DNA from: Betaproteobacteria bacterium
GTDB taxonomy: Bacteria; Pseudomonadota; Gammaproteobacteria; Burkholderiales; Ga0077523
Reading direction: 5' to 3'
DNA: 39,607 nt
NCBI GenBank assembly: GCA_025350245.1
Contig: JANXYG010000020.1
Coordinates: 1-39,607, forward strand
A model generated the notes under the pieces. It saw only the letters and a list, made by a program, of their open reading frames with translations. It ran no database searches and was not told the DNA's origin. The translations under genes were made by a program, and so were the position numbers. The first letter of the stretch is position 1. Each line of letters starts with the position of its first letter. Below are positions 24,549 through 32,145 of this stretch, in pieces.

Positions 24549-25723
24549 AGCAGCGCCTCTATCGACAGGCGGCGATTCCTCATGTCAACGCGCAGGCGCC
24601 CCCGACGATGCTGGCGAAGAAAGCGAAACGCGGCGTAGCCTTGAAGAATGGCTTCTTCCCAAACCCAAAGCGGAACCTGATCGACCTCGTACCCTGCGAC
24701 GAACTGACGAACGTGCTTGAGCAGATCGAAGGAGAGTTGCTTGGGCTGCACACCGTCGAAGTAGTCCAACTTAGTAGCCTTGCCGAACATCCAGGTCGTA
24801 ATGCCTTCCTCCACGAGGATGGCCCGCGCTCCATCTTGAACCTCGTCGATCTTCGGATCCCCCTTTCGCTTGAGGCGAAGCAGCGAGCGGATCACGGGCG
24901 ACCACGTGAGCACGGCCACATGAGCGAAGTGGAAAACGTCGTGGAACCGGTAGTCGTCGGCTTCGACAGCGTTGTCGGTCAGGCGGTCGCCGATGTTCAA
25001 GCCGTTGCAGCGCTGAAATACATAGGTCTGACCGCCGACCTGACGCTCAAAGATGTCGACTGTGAGCTCGCGGGGGAGCTGCTCGTCTGCCTCTGCGTCG
25101 GCGTCCAGCGGTTCGAGATGAGCGCGCACCCGAGGCCAGCGATCGAAGATCTTCGACAAGTTCTTCACTGCGGCCGCCTCGAGAGTTACGCCAGCCTCGT
25201 TGGCTGCTTGAATCAGCGTGCGCGTGATGGCAACGAGTCGGTCACTCAGCTTCGCGCGCTCGGCCAAGTTACCGGCAACCTGATCGGTCATGAGCAGGCC
25301 GACTTCGCCTGCGAGCCTCAGAAGCGTCCCCTCGAAGGCCTCGGAAGGCCCGGACTGTAGTGGCATGATATCCGGCTGTAGAGAGGCAAAGGACAAGGAA
25401 GCTTCGGCATGAGCAGACCGCTCCCCGGCGGCGGCCGTCATGATCGCTTCCAGCGGCAGATCCCCACGTGCCGCGACTGCGGTGAGGTACCACAACACAT
25501 CCCCCAGCTCTTCGACTACGGACTCCGCGTAGCCGATGTAGGAAATCCGATCGCGCTGCTTCTTCTTCACCTCGCTCAACAAGCTGCCTGTCTCGCCGAA
25601 CAGTCCGAGAAGCGGGAAAGACAGGGACGCTCCGTCGCTTTGCTGGTCTGTAATGAGCGCCTGATCCGCATAGGCCGCCACACTAAGCGGGCAAAAGTCG
25701 TCCGATCTGGTAGCCAGAATCAT
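24545..25723 (-). CDS. MazG-like nucleoside triphosphate pyrophosphohydrolase with C-terminal helical domain
   Basis: A 392-residue protein. Residues about 35-100 form an all-alpha NTP pyrophosphatase of the MazG type: LLGLFGETGSLLSEVKKKQRD (from L38) and VVEELGDVLWYLTAVAARG (from V69). The acidic Mg2+ residues are E44, E51, E71, E72 and D75; the second Glu of the classic EXXE is Ser47. After a helical linker, residues about 215-392 form a second conserved domain including DDYRFHDVFHFAHVAVLTW and DGARAILVEEGITTWMF, whose His and Glu pattern could bind metal. I know this two-part layout from proteins annotated only as pyrophosphohydrolase family. Likely substrate: a dNTP or modified NTP. It heads the minus-strand operon with the glycosylase-like gene. 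Confidence 0.8.
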   Translation of the reverse strand: MILATRSDDFCPLSVAAYADQALITDQQSDGASLSFPLLGLFGETGSLLSEVKKKQRDRISYIGYAESVVEELGDVLWYLTAVAARGDLPLEAIMTAAAGERSAHAEASLSFASLQPDIMPLQSGPSEAFEGTLLRLAGEVGLLMTDQVAGNLAERAKLSDRLVAITRTLIQAANEAGVTLEAAAVKNLSKIFDRWPRVRAHLEPLDADAEADEQLPRELTVDIFERQVGGQTYVFQRCNGLNIGDRLTDNAVEADDYRFHDVFHFAHVAVLTWSPVIRSLLRLKRKGDPKIDEVQDGARAILVEEGITTWMFGKATKLDYFDGVQPKQLSFDLLKHVRQFVAGYEVDQVPLWVWEEAILQGYAAFRFLRQHRRGRLRVDMRNRRLSIEALL

Positions 25724-25754
25724 TTGGGATACCCCATCTCGCGGTGCACGAGTT

Positions 25755-25781
25755 GCGATCTGTGAAACGGATATGCGATGT
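25755..25781 (+). promoter_or_regulatory. Right copy of 27-bp dyad element, upstream of the MazG-like gene
   Basis: Same orientation on the plus strand as 20555-20581, with the core ATCTGT-GAA-ACGGAT. On the minus strand a possible TTGACT (25803-25808) and TAACAT (25778-25783) lie 19 bases apart. The element would then overlap the -10 and start site of the MazG-like gene, a repressor position. Confidence 0.5.
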
Positions 25782-25804
25782 TAGTACGGTGCCTGAAATG
25801 GCAG

Positions 25805-26512
25805 TCAATTTTGTTTCAGCCCCGCGCCCGCCCGCCGCCACTTGGTGAAGTGGCCGACGCCGAGCACGCCGACCACCACCACGACATAGATGGCGATGCG
25901 CAGCCACGGCTGCGCCGTCAGCCAAGGCTCCAGTTGCGGCTCGTGAACGATCATCACCGCCGCCGTCCAGGCCAGCACGCCCGCGCCGAGATAGACGATG
26001 GCCGGAAACCGGTCGACCAGCTTCAGGATCATGGTGCTGCCCCAGATCATGATGGGGATGCTGATGGCCAGGCCCAGGACCACCAGCACGAAGCTGCCCT
26101 TTGCGGCACCGGCCACGCCGAGGACATTGTCGAGTCCCATCACGGCGTCGGCGATGACGATGGTGCGGATGGCGCTGGAAAAGGTCACCGCTGCCGCCGC
26201 GGCAATCGATGCCTCGCTGGAAGCGCTGTGGCCGGTGTCGGCGGCGAGCAGCTTCCAGGCGATCCAGACCAGCAGCAGCCCGCCCACCAGCCGCAGTCCG
26301 GGCAGGGTGAGCAGCCAGACCACCACCAGGGTCATGAGCACGCGCACCAGGATCGCCCCCACGGTGCCCCAGAGGATGGCCGGGCGCTGGAGCGCTTTTG
26401 GGAGCGTGCGTGCGGCCAGCGCGATCACGATGGCGTTGTCGCCGGCGAGCACGAGGTCGATGACGATAATGGCGGCGAGAGCCGAAGCGAACTGGGTCGA
26501 GAAGAGGTCCAT
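25805..26512 (-). CDS. TerC/YjbE-family integral membrane protein
   Basis: A 235-residue protein with about seven membrane helices. It carries the TerC signature acidic helices: IIVIDLVLAGDNAIVIALAART near residue 15 and VIADAVMGLDNVLGVAGAAKGS near residue 130. These paired Asp-containing helices are typical of the TerC superfamily. Relatives are tied to manganese export or metal loading of secreted proteins; the specific metal is an inference. It is the first ordinary gene on the right side of the cassette and is separated from spoT by 55 bases, same strand. Confidence 0.9.
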   Translation of the reverse strand: MDLFSTQFASALAAIIVIDLVLAGDNAIVIALAARTLPKALQRPAILWGTVGAILVRVLMTLVVVWLLTLPGLRLVGGLLLVWIAWKLLAADTGHSASSEASIAAAAAVTFSSAIRTIVIADAVMGLDNVLGVAGAAKGSFVLVVLGLAISIPIMIWGSTMILKLVDRFPAIVYLGAGVLAWTAAVMIVHEPQLEPWLTAQPWLRIAIYVVVVVGVLGVGHFTKWRRAGAGLKQN

Positions 26513-26567
26513 GGCGTGATCGTGAGGCCGGCCTGCTCGGCTCGGCCGGATAGGAAGCGAAGCGCTG

Positions 26568-28676
26568 TCAGCCCTTCAGACGGGTCACGCGGATGACGGC
26601 GGGAATGCGGCGCAGGCCGCGCATTATCTGCGCGAGGTGCAGCCGGTTGTGCACCTGCAGGGTGAACAACATGTTCGAGTAGGCGCTCGAGTCGCCCGGC
26701 TCGATGCTCAGGTTGTCGACGTTGGAGTCGGCGTCGGCGATCTCGGCGGCGACCCGCGCCAGGGTGCCGAGCTCGTTCGACACCACCAGCCGCAAATTCA
26801 CCGCGAACAGCTTCTTGCCGTCGGTCGCCCATTCGACATCCAGCCACTTGTCGGGGTCGCCGCGCATCTTGCGGACGATCGGGCAATCGTGGGTATGCAC
26901 CACCAGCCCCTGCCCCTTCTTTACGTAGCCGATGATCGGGTCGCCCGGGATCGGGTTGCAGCACCGGGCATATTGCAGGGCCATGCCTTCGGACCCGCGG
27001 ATCATCACCGAGCCGGGCAACCGGTTGGAGTTGCCGTCGCCTTCGCCCAGGGTGAGCAACCGGCGCGCGACGACGATCGCAAGCTGTTTGCCCAGGCCGA
27101 TGTCGGCGAATACCTCCTCGCGCGTTGCGCTGCCCACGTCGCGCAGCAGCTTGTCCCAGGCGCTGTCTTCGATGGTCTCGGCGGTGGGCTGGAGCGCCGC
27201 GATCGCCTGGTTGAGGAGTCGCTCGCCGAGCTGCGACGACTCCTCGTATTGCATGGTCTTGAGAAAATGGCGAATGTGCGACCGCGCCTTGCCCGTCACG
27301 ACGTAGTTGAGCCATGCCGGATTCGGCTTGGCGTGCGCGGCGGTGATGATCTCGATCCGGTCGCCGTTCTTCAACTCGGTGCGGAGCGGCACCAGCTCCT
27401 GGTTGATCTTGGCGGCGACGCAGCGGTTGCCGATATCGGTGTGTACCGCATACGCGAAGTCGACGCAGGTGGAGCCCCGCGGCAGCGACAGGATCAGGCC
27501 CTTCGGCGTGAAGACGTAGACCTCATCCGGAAACAGGTCGACCTTGAGATGCTCGAGGAACTCGATCGACGACCCGCTCTGGCTCTGCATCTCGATCAGG
27601 CTCTGCAGCCACTGATGGGTCTTCTGCTGCAGGTCGTTCAGTTCGGTGTCGGACTGCTTGTAGAGCCAGTGCGACGCCACCCCGGCCTCGGCGATCTTGT
27701 GCATTTCCTGGGTGCGGATCTGCACTTCGAGCGGCATGCCGAACGGGCCGAACAGCGTGGTGTGCAGCGACTGGTAGCCATTGGCCTTGGCGATCGCGAT
27801 GTAGTCCTTGAATTTGCCCGGAATCGGTTTGTAGAGGCCGTGCAGGGCGCCCAGCGCCAGATAGCAGGCGGGCACGTCGCGCACCACGACGCGGAAGCCG
27901 TAGATGTCGAACACCTGCGAGAACGACAGATGCTTGTCCTGCATCTTGCTGTAGATGCTGAAGAGGTTCTTCTCGCGCCCGGTGACCACGGCTTCGATGT
28001 GCGAGCCGGCCAGCTTGTTGCGAATGGCGTCGAGGATGCGATCGACGACCTCACGCCGGTTGCCGCGCGCCGCCAGCAGCGCCTTGTGCAATACCCGGTA
28101 GCGCACCGGATAGAGGTGGCGGAAGGAAAGCTCCTGCAACTCCTGGTAAAGCGCGTTCAGGCCGAGCCGGTTGGCGATGGGCGCGTAGATGTCGAGTGTT
28201 TCGCGGGCGATGCGAGCGCGCTTCTTTGCCTGCATCGCATCGAGCGTGCGCATGTTGTGCAAGCGGTCGGCAAGCTTGATGAGGATGACGCGCACGTCGC
28301 GGGTCATCGCCAGCACCATCTTGCGGAAATTTTCGGCCTGGGCCTGCTCGTGGCTCTCGAACTCGATCCGGTCGAGCTTCGAAACGCCGTCGACCAGTTC
28401 GGCGACCATGCGCCCAAAGCGCTCGGCGATCTCGGCCTTGGTGACGGTGGTGTCTTCCATCACGTCGTGCAGCAGGGCCGCGATGAGCGCCTGCGGGTCG
28501 AGGTGCCACTGGGTCAGGATCTTGGCGACGGCGACCGGATGCGAGACGTACGGGTCGCCGGTCTTGCGAAACTGGCCTTCGTGCGCGAGGGCGCTGAAGC
28601 GGTAGGCCGACTCCAGTTGCGCCACGTCCTCCGGTCTGAGGTAGGTGGCTGCGTCGCGGAACAGGGTTTCGGGCAT
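26568..28676 (-). CDS. spoT: Bifunctional (p)ppGpp synthetase/hydrolase SpoT (Rel family)
   Basis: A 702-residue protein that makes and removes the alarmone (p)ppGpp. The hydrolase HD residues are intact: H46 in DPYVSHPVAVAK and H70-D71 in ALLHDVMEDT. The synthetase domain (about 230-340) has FDIYGFRVVVRDV and NGYQSLHTTLFGP. The TGS domain starts VYVFTPKGLILSLPRGSTCVDFAYAVH, and a C-terminal ACT domain ends the protein (NLRLVVSNELGTLARVAAEIADADSNVDNLS). The start is ATG 28676; an open frame extends further upstream but runs through rpoZ and is not protein-like. It is in the usual gmk-rpoZ-spoT order. Confidence 0.97.
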   Translation of the reverse strand: MPETLFRDAATYLRPEDVAQLESAYRFSALAHEGQFRKTGDPYVSHPVAVAKILTQWHLDPQALIAALLHDVMEDTTVTKAEIAERFGRMVAELVDGVSKLDRIEFESHEQAQAENFRKMVLAMTRDVRVILIKLADRLHNMRTLDAMQAKKRARIARETLDIYAPIANRLGLNALYQELQELSFRHLYPVRYRVLHKALLAARGNRREVVDRILDAIRNKLAGSHIEAVVTGREKNLFSIYSKMQDKHLSFSQVFDIYGFRVVVRDVPACYLALGALHGLYKPIPGKFKDYIAIAKANGYQSLHTTLFGPFGMPLEVQIRTQEMHKIAEAGVASHWLYKQSDTELNDLQQKTHQWLQSLIEMQSQSGSSIEFLEHLKVDLFPDEVYVFTPKGLILSLPRGSTCVDFAYAVHTDIGNRCVAAKINQELVPLRTELKNGDRIEIITAAHAKPNPAWLNYVVTGKARSHIRHFLKTMQYEESSQLGERLLNQAIAALQPTAETIEDSAWDKLLRDVGSATREEVFADIGLGKQLAIVVARRLLTLGEGDGNSNRLPGSVMIRGSEGMALQYARCCNPIPGDPIIGYVKKGQGLVVHTHDCPIVRKMRGDPDKWLDVEWATDGKKLFAVNLRLVVSNELGTLARVAAEIADADSNVDNLSIEPGDSSAYSNMLFTLQVHNRLHLAQIMRGLRRIPAVIRVTRLKG

Positions 28677-28747
28677 ACAGCGCGCCGCGCCAGGAAGAAG
28701 CTCCGGCGGGTGCGTCGCGGCAATGGGGCGCGACGCGCCCGTGAAGC

Positions 28748-28954
28748 TCAGGTCTTGGTGCGGTACAGGATTTCGATGCTGACCAGACCGAGCGCCATCT
28801 CGCGCAGGGCGATCACGGTCGGCTTGTCTTTGTTGGGCTCGACCGCGGGCGTGGCGCCATTGGCGATCTCGCGAGCGCGATAAGTAGCGGCGAGGGTCAG
28901 GTCGAAGCGGTTCGGGATGTACTGCAGGGATTCGTCGACAGTGATGCGGGCCAT
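28748..28954 (-). CDS. rpoZ: RNA polymerase omega subunit
   Basis: A 68-residue protein with the omega signature [30 protein letters not shown]. Length is typical for betaproteobacteria. It helps assemble the beta-prime subunit and forms part of a ppGpp site on the polymerase, which fits its place between gmk and spoT. It is 12 bases from gmk and 71 bases from spoT. Confidence 0.97.
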   Translation of the reverse strand: MARITVDESLQYIPNRFDLTLAATYRAREIANGATPAVEPNKDKPTVIALREMALGLVSIEILYRTKT

Positions 28955-28966
28955 GGCAGGCTCCTT

Positions 28967-29575
28967 CTACTTCAGGCGGTTGATGAGGGCGAGATGGCGC
29001 TGCAATTGCGCCGCCAAGCGCAGACGATGGCAACTGACAACGCATTGGAGATCTCGCGCGGCCGTATCGAAGCCCTTGTTAATAATAACGTAATCGAACT
29101 CGCTCAGGTGCGAGATTTCGTCACGGGCGGCGCGCAGCCGGCGTTCGATCACCGCCGGGGTATCCGTGGCACGGGCCGACAGCCGCTCGGCGAGCGTTTC
29201 GAGTGATGGCGGGATGATGAAGATGCCGACCGCTTCCGGTATCAGGCGCCTTACCTGCGTCGCGCCCTGCCAGTCGATCTCCAGCAGGATGTCGTTGCCG
29301 GCGCGGGTTTCGGTTTCGATCCAGCGCTGCGAGGTGCCGTACCAGTTGCCGTGCACCTGGGCGCACTCGAGAAACTCGCTTCGATCACGCATGGCGTCGA
29401 ACTGTTCCTGGGTGATGAAGTGGTACTCGCGCCCGTCTTGTTCGCCCGGGCGTGGCGGCCGAGTGCTGTAGGAGATGGACAGGTGCACGGCCGGATCGGC
29501 CGCGAGCAGGGCCTTCACCAGGCTGGTCTTGCCACCGCCGGAAGGCGCGCTGACGATGAACAGGGTGCCGCTCAT
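28967..29575 (-). CDS. gmk: Guanylate kinase
   Basis: A 202-residue kinase phosphorylating GMP to GDP. The Walker A SAPSGGGKT is at residues 9-17. The GMP-binding region STRPPRPGEQDGREYHFI and the lid segment RLSARATDTPAVIERRLRAARDEI are present. The ATG at 29575 is chosen because it places the P-loop at the usual position. The gene yicC, frequently upstream in this group, is absent here; the upstream DNA is non-coding and rearranged. Confidence 0.97.
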   Translation of the reverse strand: MSGTLFIVSAPSGGGKTSLVKALLAADPAVHLSISYSTRPPRPGEQDGREYHFITQEQFDAMRDRSEFLECAQVHGNWYGTSQRWIETETRAGNDILLEIDWQGATQVRRLIPEAVGIFIIPPSLETLAERLSARATDTPAVIERRLRAARDEISHLSEFDYVIINKGFDTAARDLQCVVSCHRLRLAAQLQRHLALINRLK

Positions 29576-29755
29576 CTGACGCACTGCCGCTGTGGGGCGG
29601 CATCGGCGACGTGCCGTTGAATCGTGGAAATCGGTGACCTCACAATGGTTGGCTGGCCCGAGGCTGCGCCATACGGGCCGTCGGTGTGGTGGTGAAAGCC
29701 GGCCGACATTGGTGCAATCGTGCCCGAACAATCCAGGCACAAGAGGCTAGTTTAT

Positions 29756-29780
29756 CAGGCGACCACCATCCGGTCGCCTG
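29756..29780. repeat. Perfect 9-bp stem-loop
   Basis: CAGGCGACC and GGTCGCCTG pair perfectly around a 7-base loop. No T run follows on either strand, so it is not an obvious terminator. Its right arm overlaps the start of the adjacent tandem repeat. Confidence 0.7.
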
Positions 29781-29806
29781 TGGGCTATCGACCTGTGGGC
29801 TATCGA
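29777..29806. repeat. Tandem 15-bp direct repeat, two perfect copies
   Basis: CCTGTGGGCTATCGA occurs at 29777-29791 and again at 29792-29806 with no spacer. It is in non-coding DNA and could come from slippage. Confidence 0.9.
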
Positions 29807-30003
29807 ACATTGGCTTCGCGCCGCGGCCGGCCATGATCCGCAAACCGTTCGAACAAGCCGGTCGTGCAAGTTGGGCGCGTCAGCGTACAGACGTACAGAC
29901 GTGCGGAATCGCGGCGAGGCACTGTGGGGTCAAGGATCATGCATGAGCGGGATCGGCCTGTTCGTCGTGGCCGACCCGTCGGAAACCTGGCGATGACCTA
30001 TAA

Positions 30004-30828
30004 CCTGAATCCGTGACCCCGATCAAGCCGACGAGATAGTGACCACGACTTTGACTGAAATGGGTGCAGATTGTCGCAATGGCGATCGCCCAACATCACC
30101 GAGCATTGCGGCGGCGGGTATTTCGCGTGGCATGTTCGCCGATTCGCCGGTGCGTTGGCGATTTCAGCCGCACCGGCCCACGCCGCGACGAGCGCGGTTG
30201 GCGCGGTGTGCGTTTTTCTGGATCCGTGAGCTGAGGTTGGGCGCTCTGGCGCCGCTACGTCACGCCGGTGCCGCTGCTTCCAAGGTGTGCGTTCATCCGG
30301 ATGAACACCTCGGCACAGCGGTCGTTCGCGCCCAGGCCTAGGATCAGTTGCCGGCCATGCTCGATGAGCACCCGGCGCACCGGGCGCGCGATGCCCTCGA
30401 TGCTGGCCTCGGTCTCCCACAGCGCCACGCGCTTGCGCTGGCGCAGCGTCGGGCTCGACGGTGTCTGGGCAATCCCCAGCGCTTCGCGGAAGAACCGGTC
30501 GCCACGTACGTTCTCGATCGCGTCGACGTCGCTCTTGCCTTGGACCAGCAGACCGAGGTGGCCGCGAACGATGTCGCTGTTGGCCACTCCGGTTCGCACC
30601 GGCAGGGCCGCGTCCAAGCGCGTGAGCACCGGTGCGATCGTGTTGAGATAGTGACCCACCAAGGCCAGACCGGCGGTGGGGGTGAGGTCATAGCCGAGCT
30701 GCTTCACGGGGATCAGCCGTATGCCGAAATTGCCGGCGAATCCACCCACAATCCGATCGCCACTTCATTTCACTCCATTTCGTCACCCTCAGGGTGCTGC
30801 CCTACAGAGGTGAGGTCACGGATTCAGG
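30004..30828 (-). mobile_element. Internally deleted IS1380-family insertion sequence with both terminal inverted repeats
   Basis: CCTGAATCCGTGACC at 30004-30018 and GGTCACGGATTCAGG at 30814-30828 are perfect inverted repeats of 15 bases. They enclose 825 bases, about half the size of a full IS1380-type element. The enclosed gene fragment resembles the IS1380 transposase N-terminus. The four bases outside each end (ATAA and GTGA) do not match, so no target duplication is seen. It is probably immobile by itself but could be moved by a related transposase. Confidence 0.75.
30255..30749 (-). pseudogene. Shortened IS1380-family transposase
   Basis: A 164-codon frame inside the inverted repeats. 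The first 100 residues look like the IS1380 transposase N-terminus: GYDLTPTAGLALVGHYLNTI, GHLGLLVQGKSDVDAIENVRGD, then LGIAQTPSSPTLRQRKRV. A stretch similar in style to its C-terminus follows at once (VRRVLIEHGRQLILGL, EVFIRMNAHLG). The central catalytic DDE part, about 270 residues in full-length proteins, is missing. That suggests one in-frame internal deletion. It is not expected to transpose. Confidence 0.7.
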
Positions 30829-30910
30829 GTGAATGACAGGGGGGGGGCGTTTTCGGATTACCATGGGCTCAGAGCAGAGCCGCACCTGCCGAGACCTCTG
30901 GAGGGACCAC

Positions 30911-32128
30911 ATGAAAAGTCCATTGTCATTGTTTCTGTCAGCTATCGTCGCCGCAGCACTCACCGCCCACAGCGCAGCGCATGCACAGAAGAGCTACGGG
31001 CCCGGGGTCACAGACACTGAAATCAAGCTCGGCCAGACCATGCCCTACAGTGGACCTGCGTCTGCGCTCAGTGCCACGGGCAGGGCCAATGTTGCCTACA
31101 TCGCCATGGTGAACGCCAACGGTGGCGTCAATGGACGCAAGATCAACCTGCTCAGCCTGGACGACGGGTACAGTCCGCCCAAGACAGTCGAACAAACCCG
31201 AAAACTGGTGGAAGTGGACAATGTACTCGCGATCTTCGGGCCGCTCGGCACGGCGCCAAACACGGCGATCCACAAGTACCTTAACGCGCGTAAAGTACCC
31301 CATCTGTTCATCCACTCCAATCTTATGCGCTGGGCCGATCCAGAGAATTTTCCCTGGACGATTCAGAACGTCCGACCGCCTTTTCGTCTCGATGCCAAAT
31401 TCTTCGCCGACTATATTCTGAAGACCCGGCCAAACGCGAAGATCGCGGTGTTGTATCAGAACGACGACTTAGGAAAGGATTATCTCAGCGGCCTGAAAGA
31501 CGGCCTTGGCGAGAAGGCTCGCACAATGATCGTCGCCGAAGCGTCTTATGACCTCACCGACCCTACGGTAGCATCACAGATCACGACGCTAAAAGACTCC
31601 GGCGCGGACACCTTCGCCGACTTCACGTCCCCGAAGTTCGGGGCCCAGGCGATTCGCCAGGCCTATGACATCGGCTGGAAGCCGCTTCACCTGATACTCT
31701 TCACGGCTACGTCGATAGATGCCGTACTACGCCCTGCTGGTCTGGAAAAGGCTGTCGGGTTGATCTCCTCGGCGGTGACAAAGGATCCCGGCGACCCGCA
31801 GTGGCGCGACGACCCTGCGGTCAAAGAGTATCTGGCGTGGGCCAAAAAGTGGTATCCGGACGGCGACCCTTATGATTGGCTCAATGTGTTTGGTTACATC
31901 TCGGGGCAACTCATGGTGCATGTGCTGAAGGGATGCGGCGACAACTTGACGCGCGAGAACCTGTTGCGCAGCGCAACCGACATCAAGAATTTGCAACTGC
32001 CCATGATGTTACCGGGCATCAGGATCAACACCGGCCCGCACGACTACCTGCCGGTCGAGCAAGCGCAGCTCATTCGCTTCGATGGTGAGCGATGGGTTCG
32101 TCTCGGCGATATCGTCGGTCGCCCATGA
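30911..32128 (+). CDS. Branched-chain-amino-acid-type ABC transporter substrate-binding protein (orphan)
   Basis: A 405-residue periplasmic protein of the Peripla_BP_6/LivJ type. The signal peptide MKSPLSLFLSAIVAAALTAHSAAHA precedes the typical start GVTDTEIKLGQTMPYSGPAS. The body has NANGGVNGRKINLLSLDDGYSP, FGPLGTAPNTAIHKYLNARKVPHL and VLYQNDDLGKDYLSGLKDGL. Such proteins deliver amino acids or aromatic acids to LivHMGF permeases, yet no permease or ATPase gene is in the window. The next gene, an O-methyltransferase, follows after 17 bases and probably shares the transcript. Base composition is slightly less GC-biased than the tol-pal genes, which would fit acquisition. Confidence 0.92.
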   Translation: MKSPLSLFLSAIVAAALTAHSAAHAQKSYGPGVTDTEIKLGQTMPYSGPASALSATGRANVAYIAMVNANGGVNGRKINLLSLDDGYSPPKTVEQTRKLVEVDNVLAIFGPLGTAPNTAIHKYLNARKVPHLFIHSNLMRWADPENFPWTIQNVRPPFRLDAKFFADYILKTRPNAKIAVLYQNDDLGKDYLSGLKDGLGEKARTMIVAEASYDLTDPTVASQITTLKDSGADTFADFTSPKFGAQAIRQAYDIGWKPLHLILFTATSIDAVLRPAGLEKAVGLISSAVTKDPGDPQWRDDPAVKEYLAWAKKWYPDGDPYDWLNVFGYISGQLMVHVLKGCGDNLTRENLLRSATDIKNLQLPMMLPGIRINTGPHDYLPVEQAQLIRFDGERWVRLGDIVGRP

Positions 32129-32145
32129 AACCAGGAGCACTTGCC

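Larger units (their letters stand above)
29576..30003. other. 428-base non-coding region upstream of gmk
   Basis: No credible gene on either strand. It contains a 9-pair hairpin and a tandem 15-mer, and runs into the left end of an IS1380-type relic. A gmk promoter is expected close to 29600 but no good hexamers are seen. Confidence 0.5.

Noticed and set aside
18520-25781. tRNA-Lys as attachment site for the cassette
   Set aside because: I looked for a repeat of the tRNA 3' end near 25.8 kb and found none. The FAH gene and the cysteine-rich gene intervene, and there is no integrase.
26637-28883. Very long plus-strand open frame (748 codons) opposite spoT
   Set aside because: It is antisense to a well-supported spoT with all catalytic motifs. 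The translation is Asp/His/Arg/Gln-biased with no domain, as expected for the opposite strand of GC-rich coding DNA.
29640-29843. 67-codon minus-strand frame upstream of gmk as a yicC remnant
   Set aside because: The translation has no likeness to YicC and spans the tandem 15-mer.
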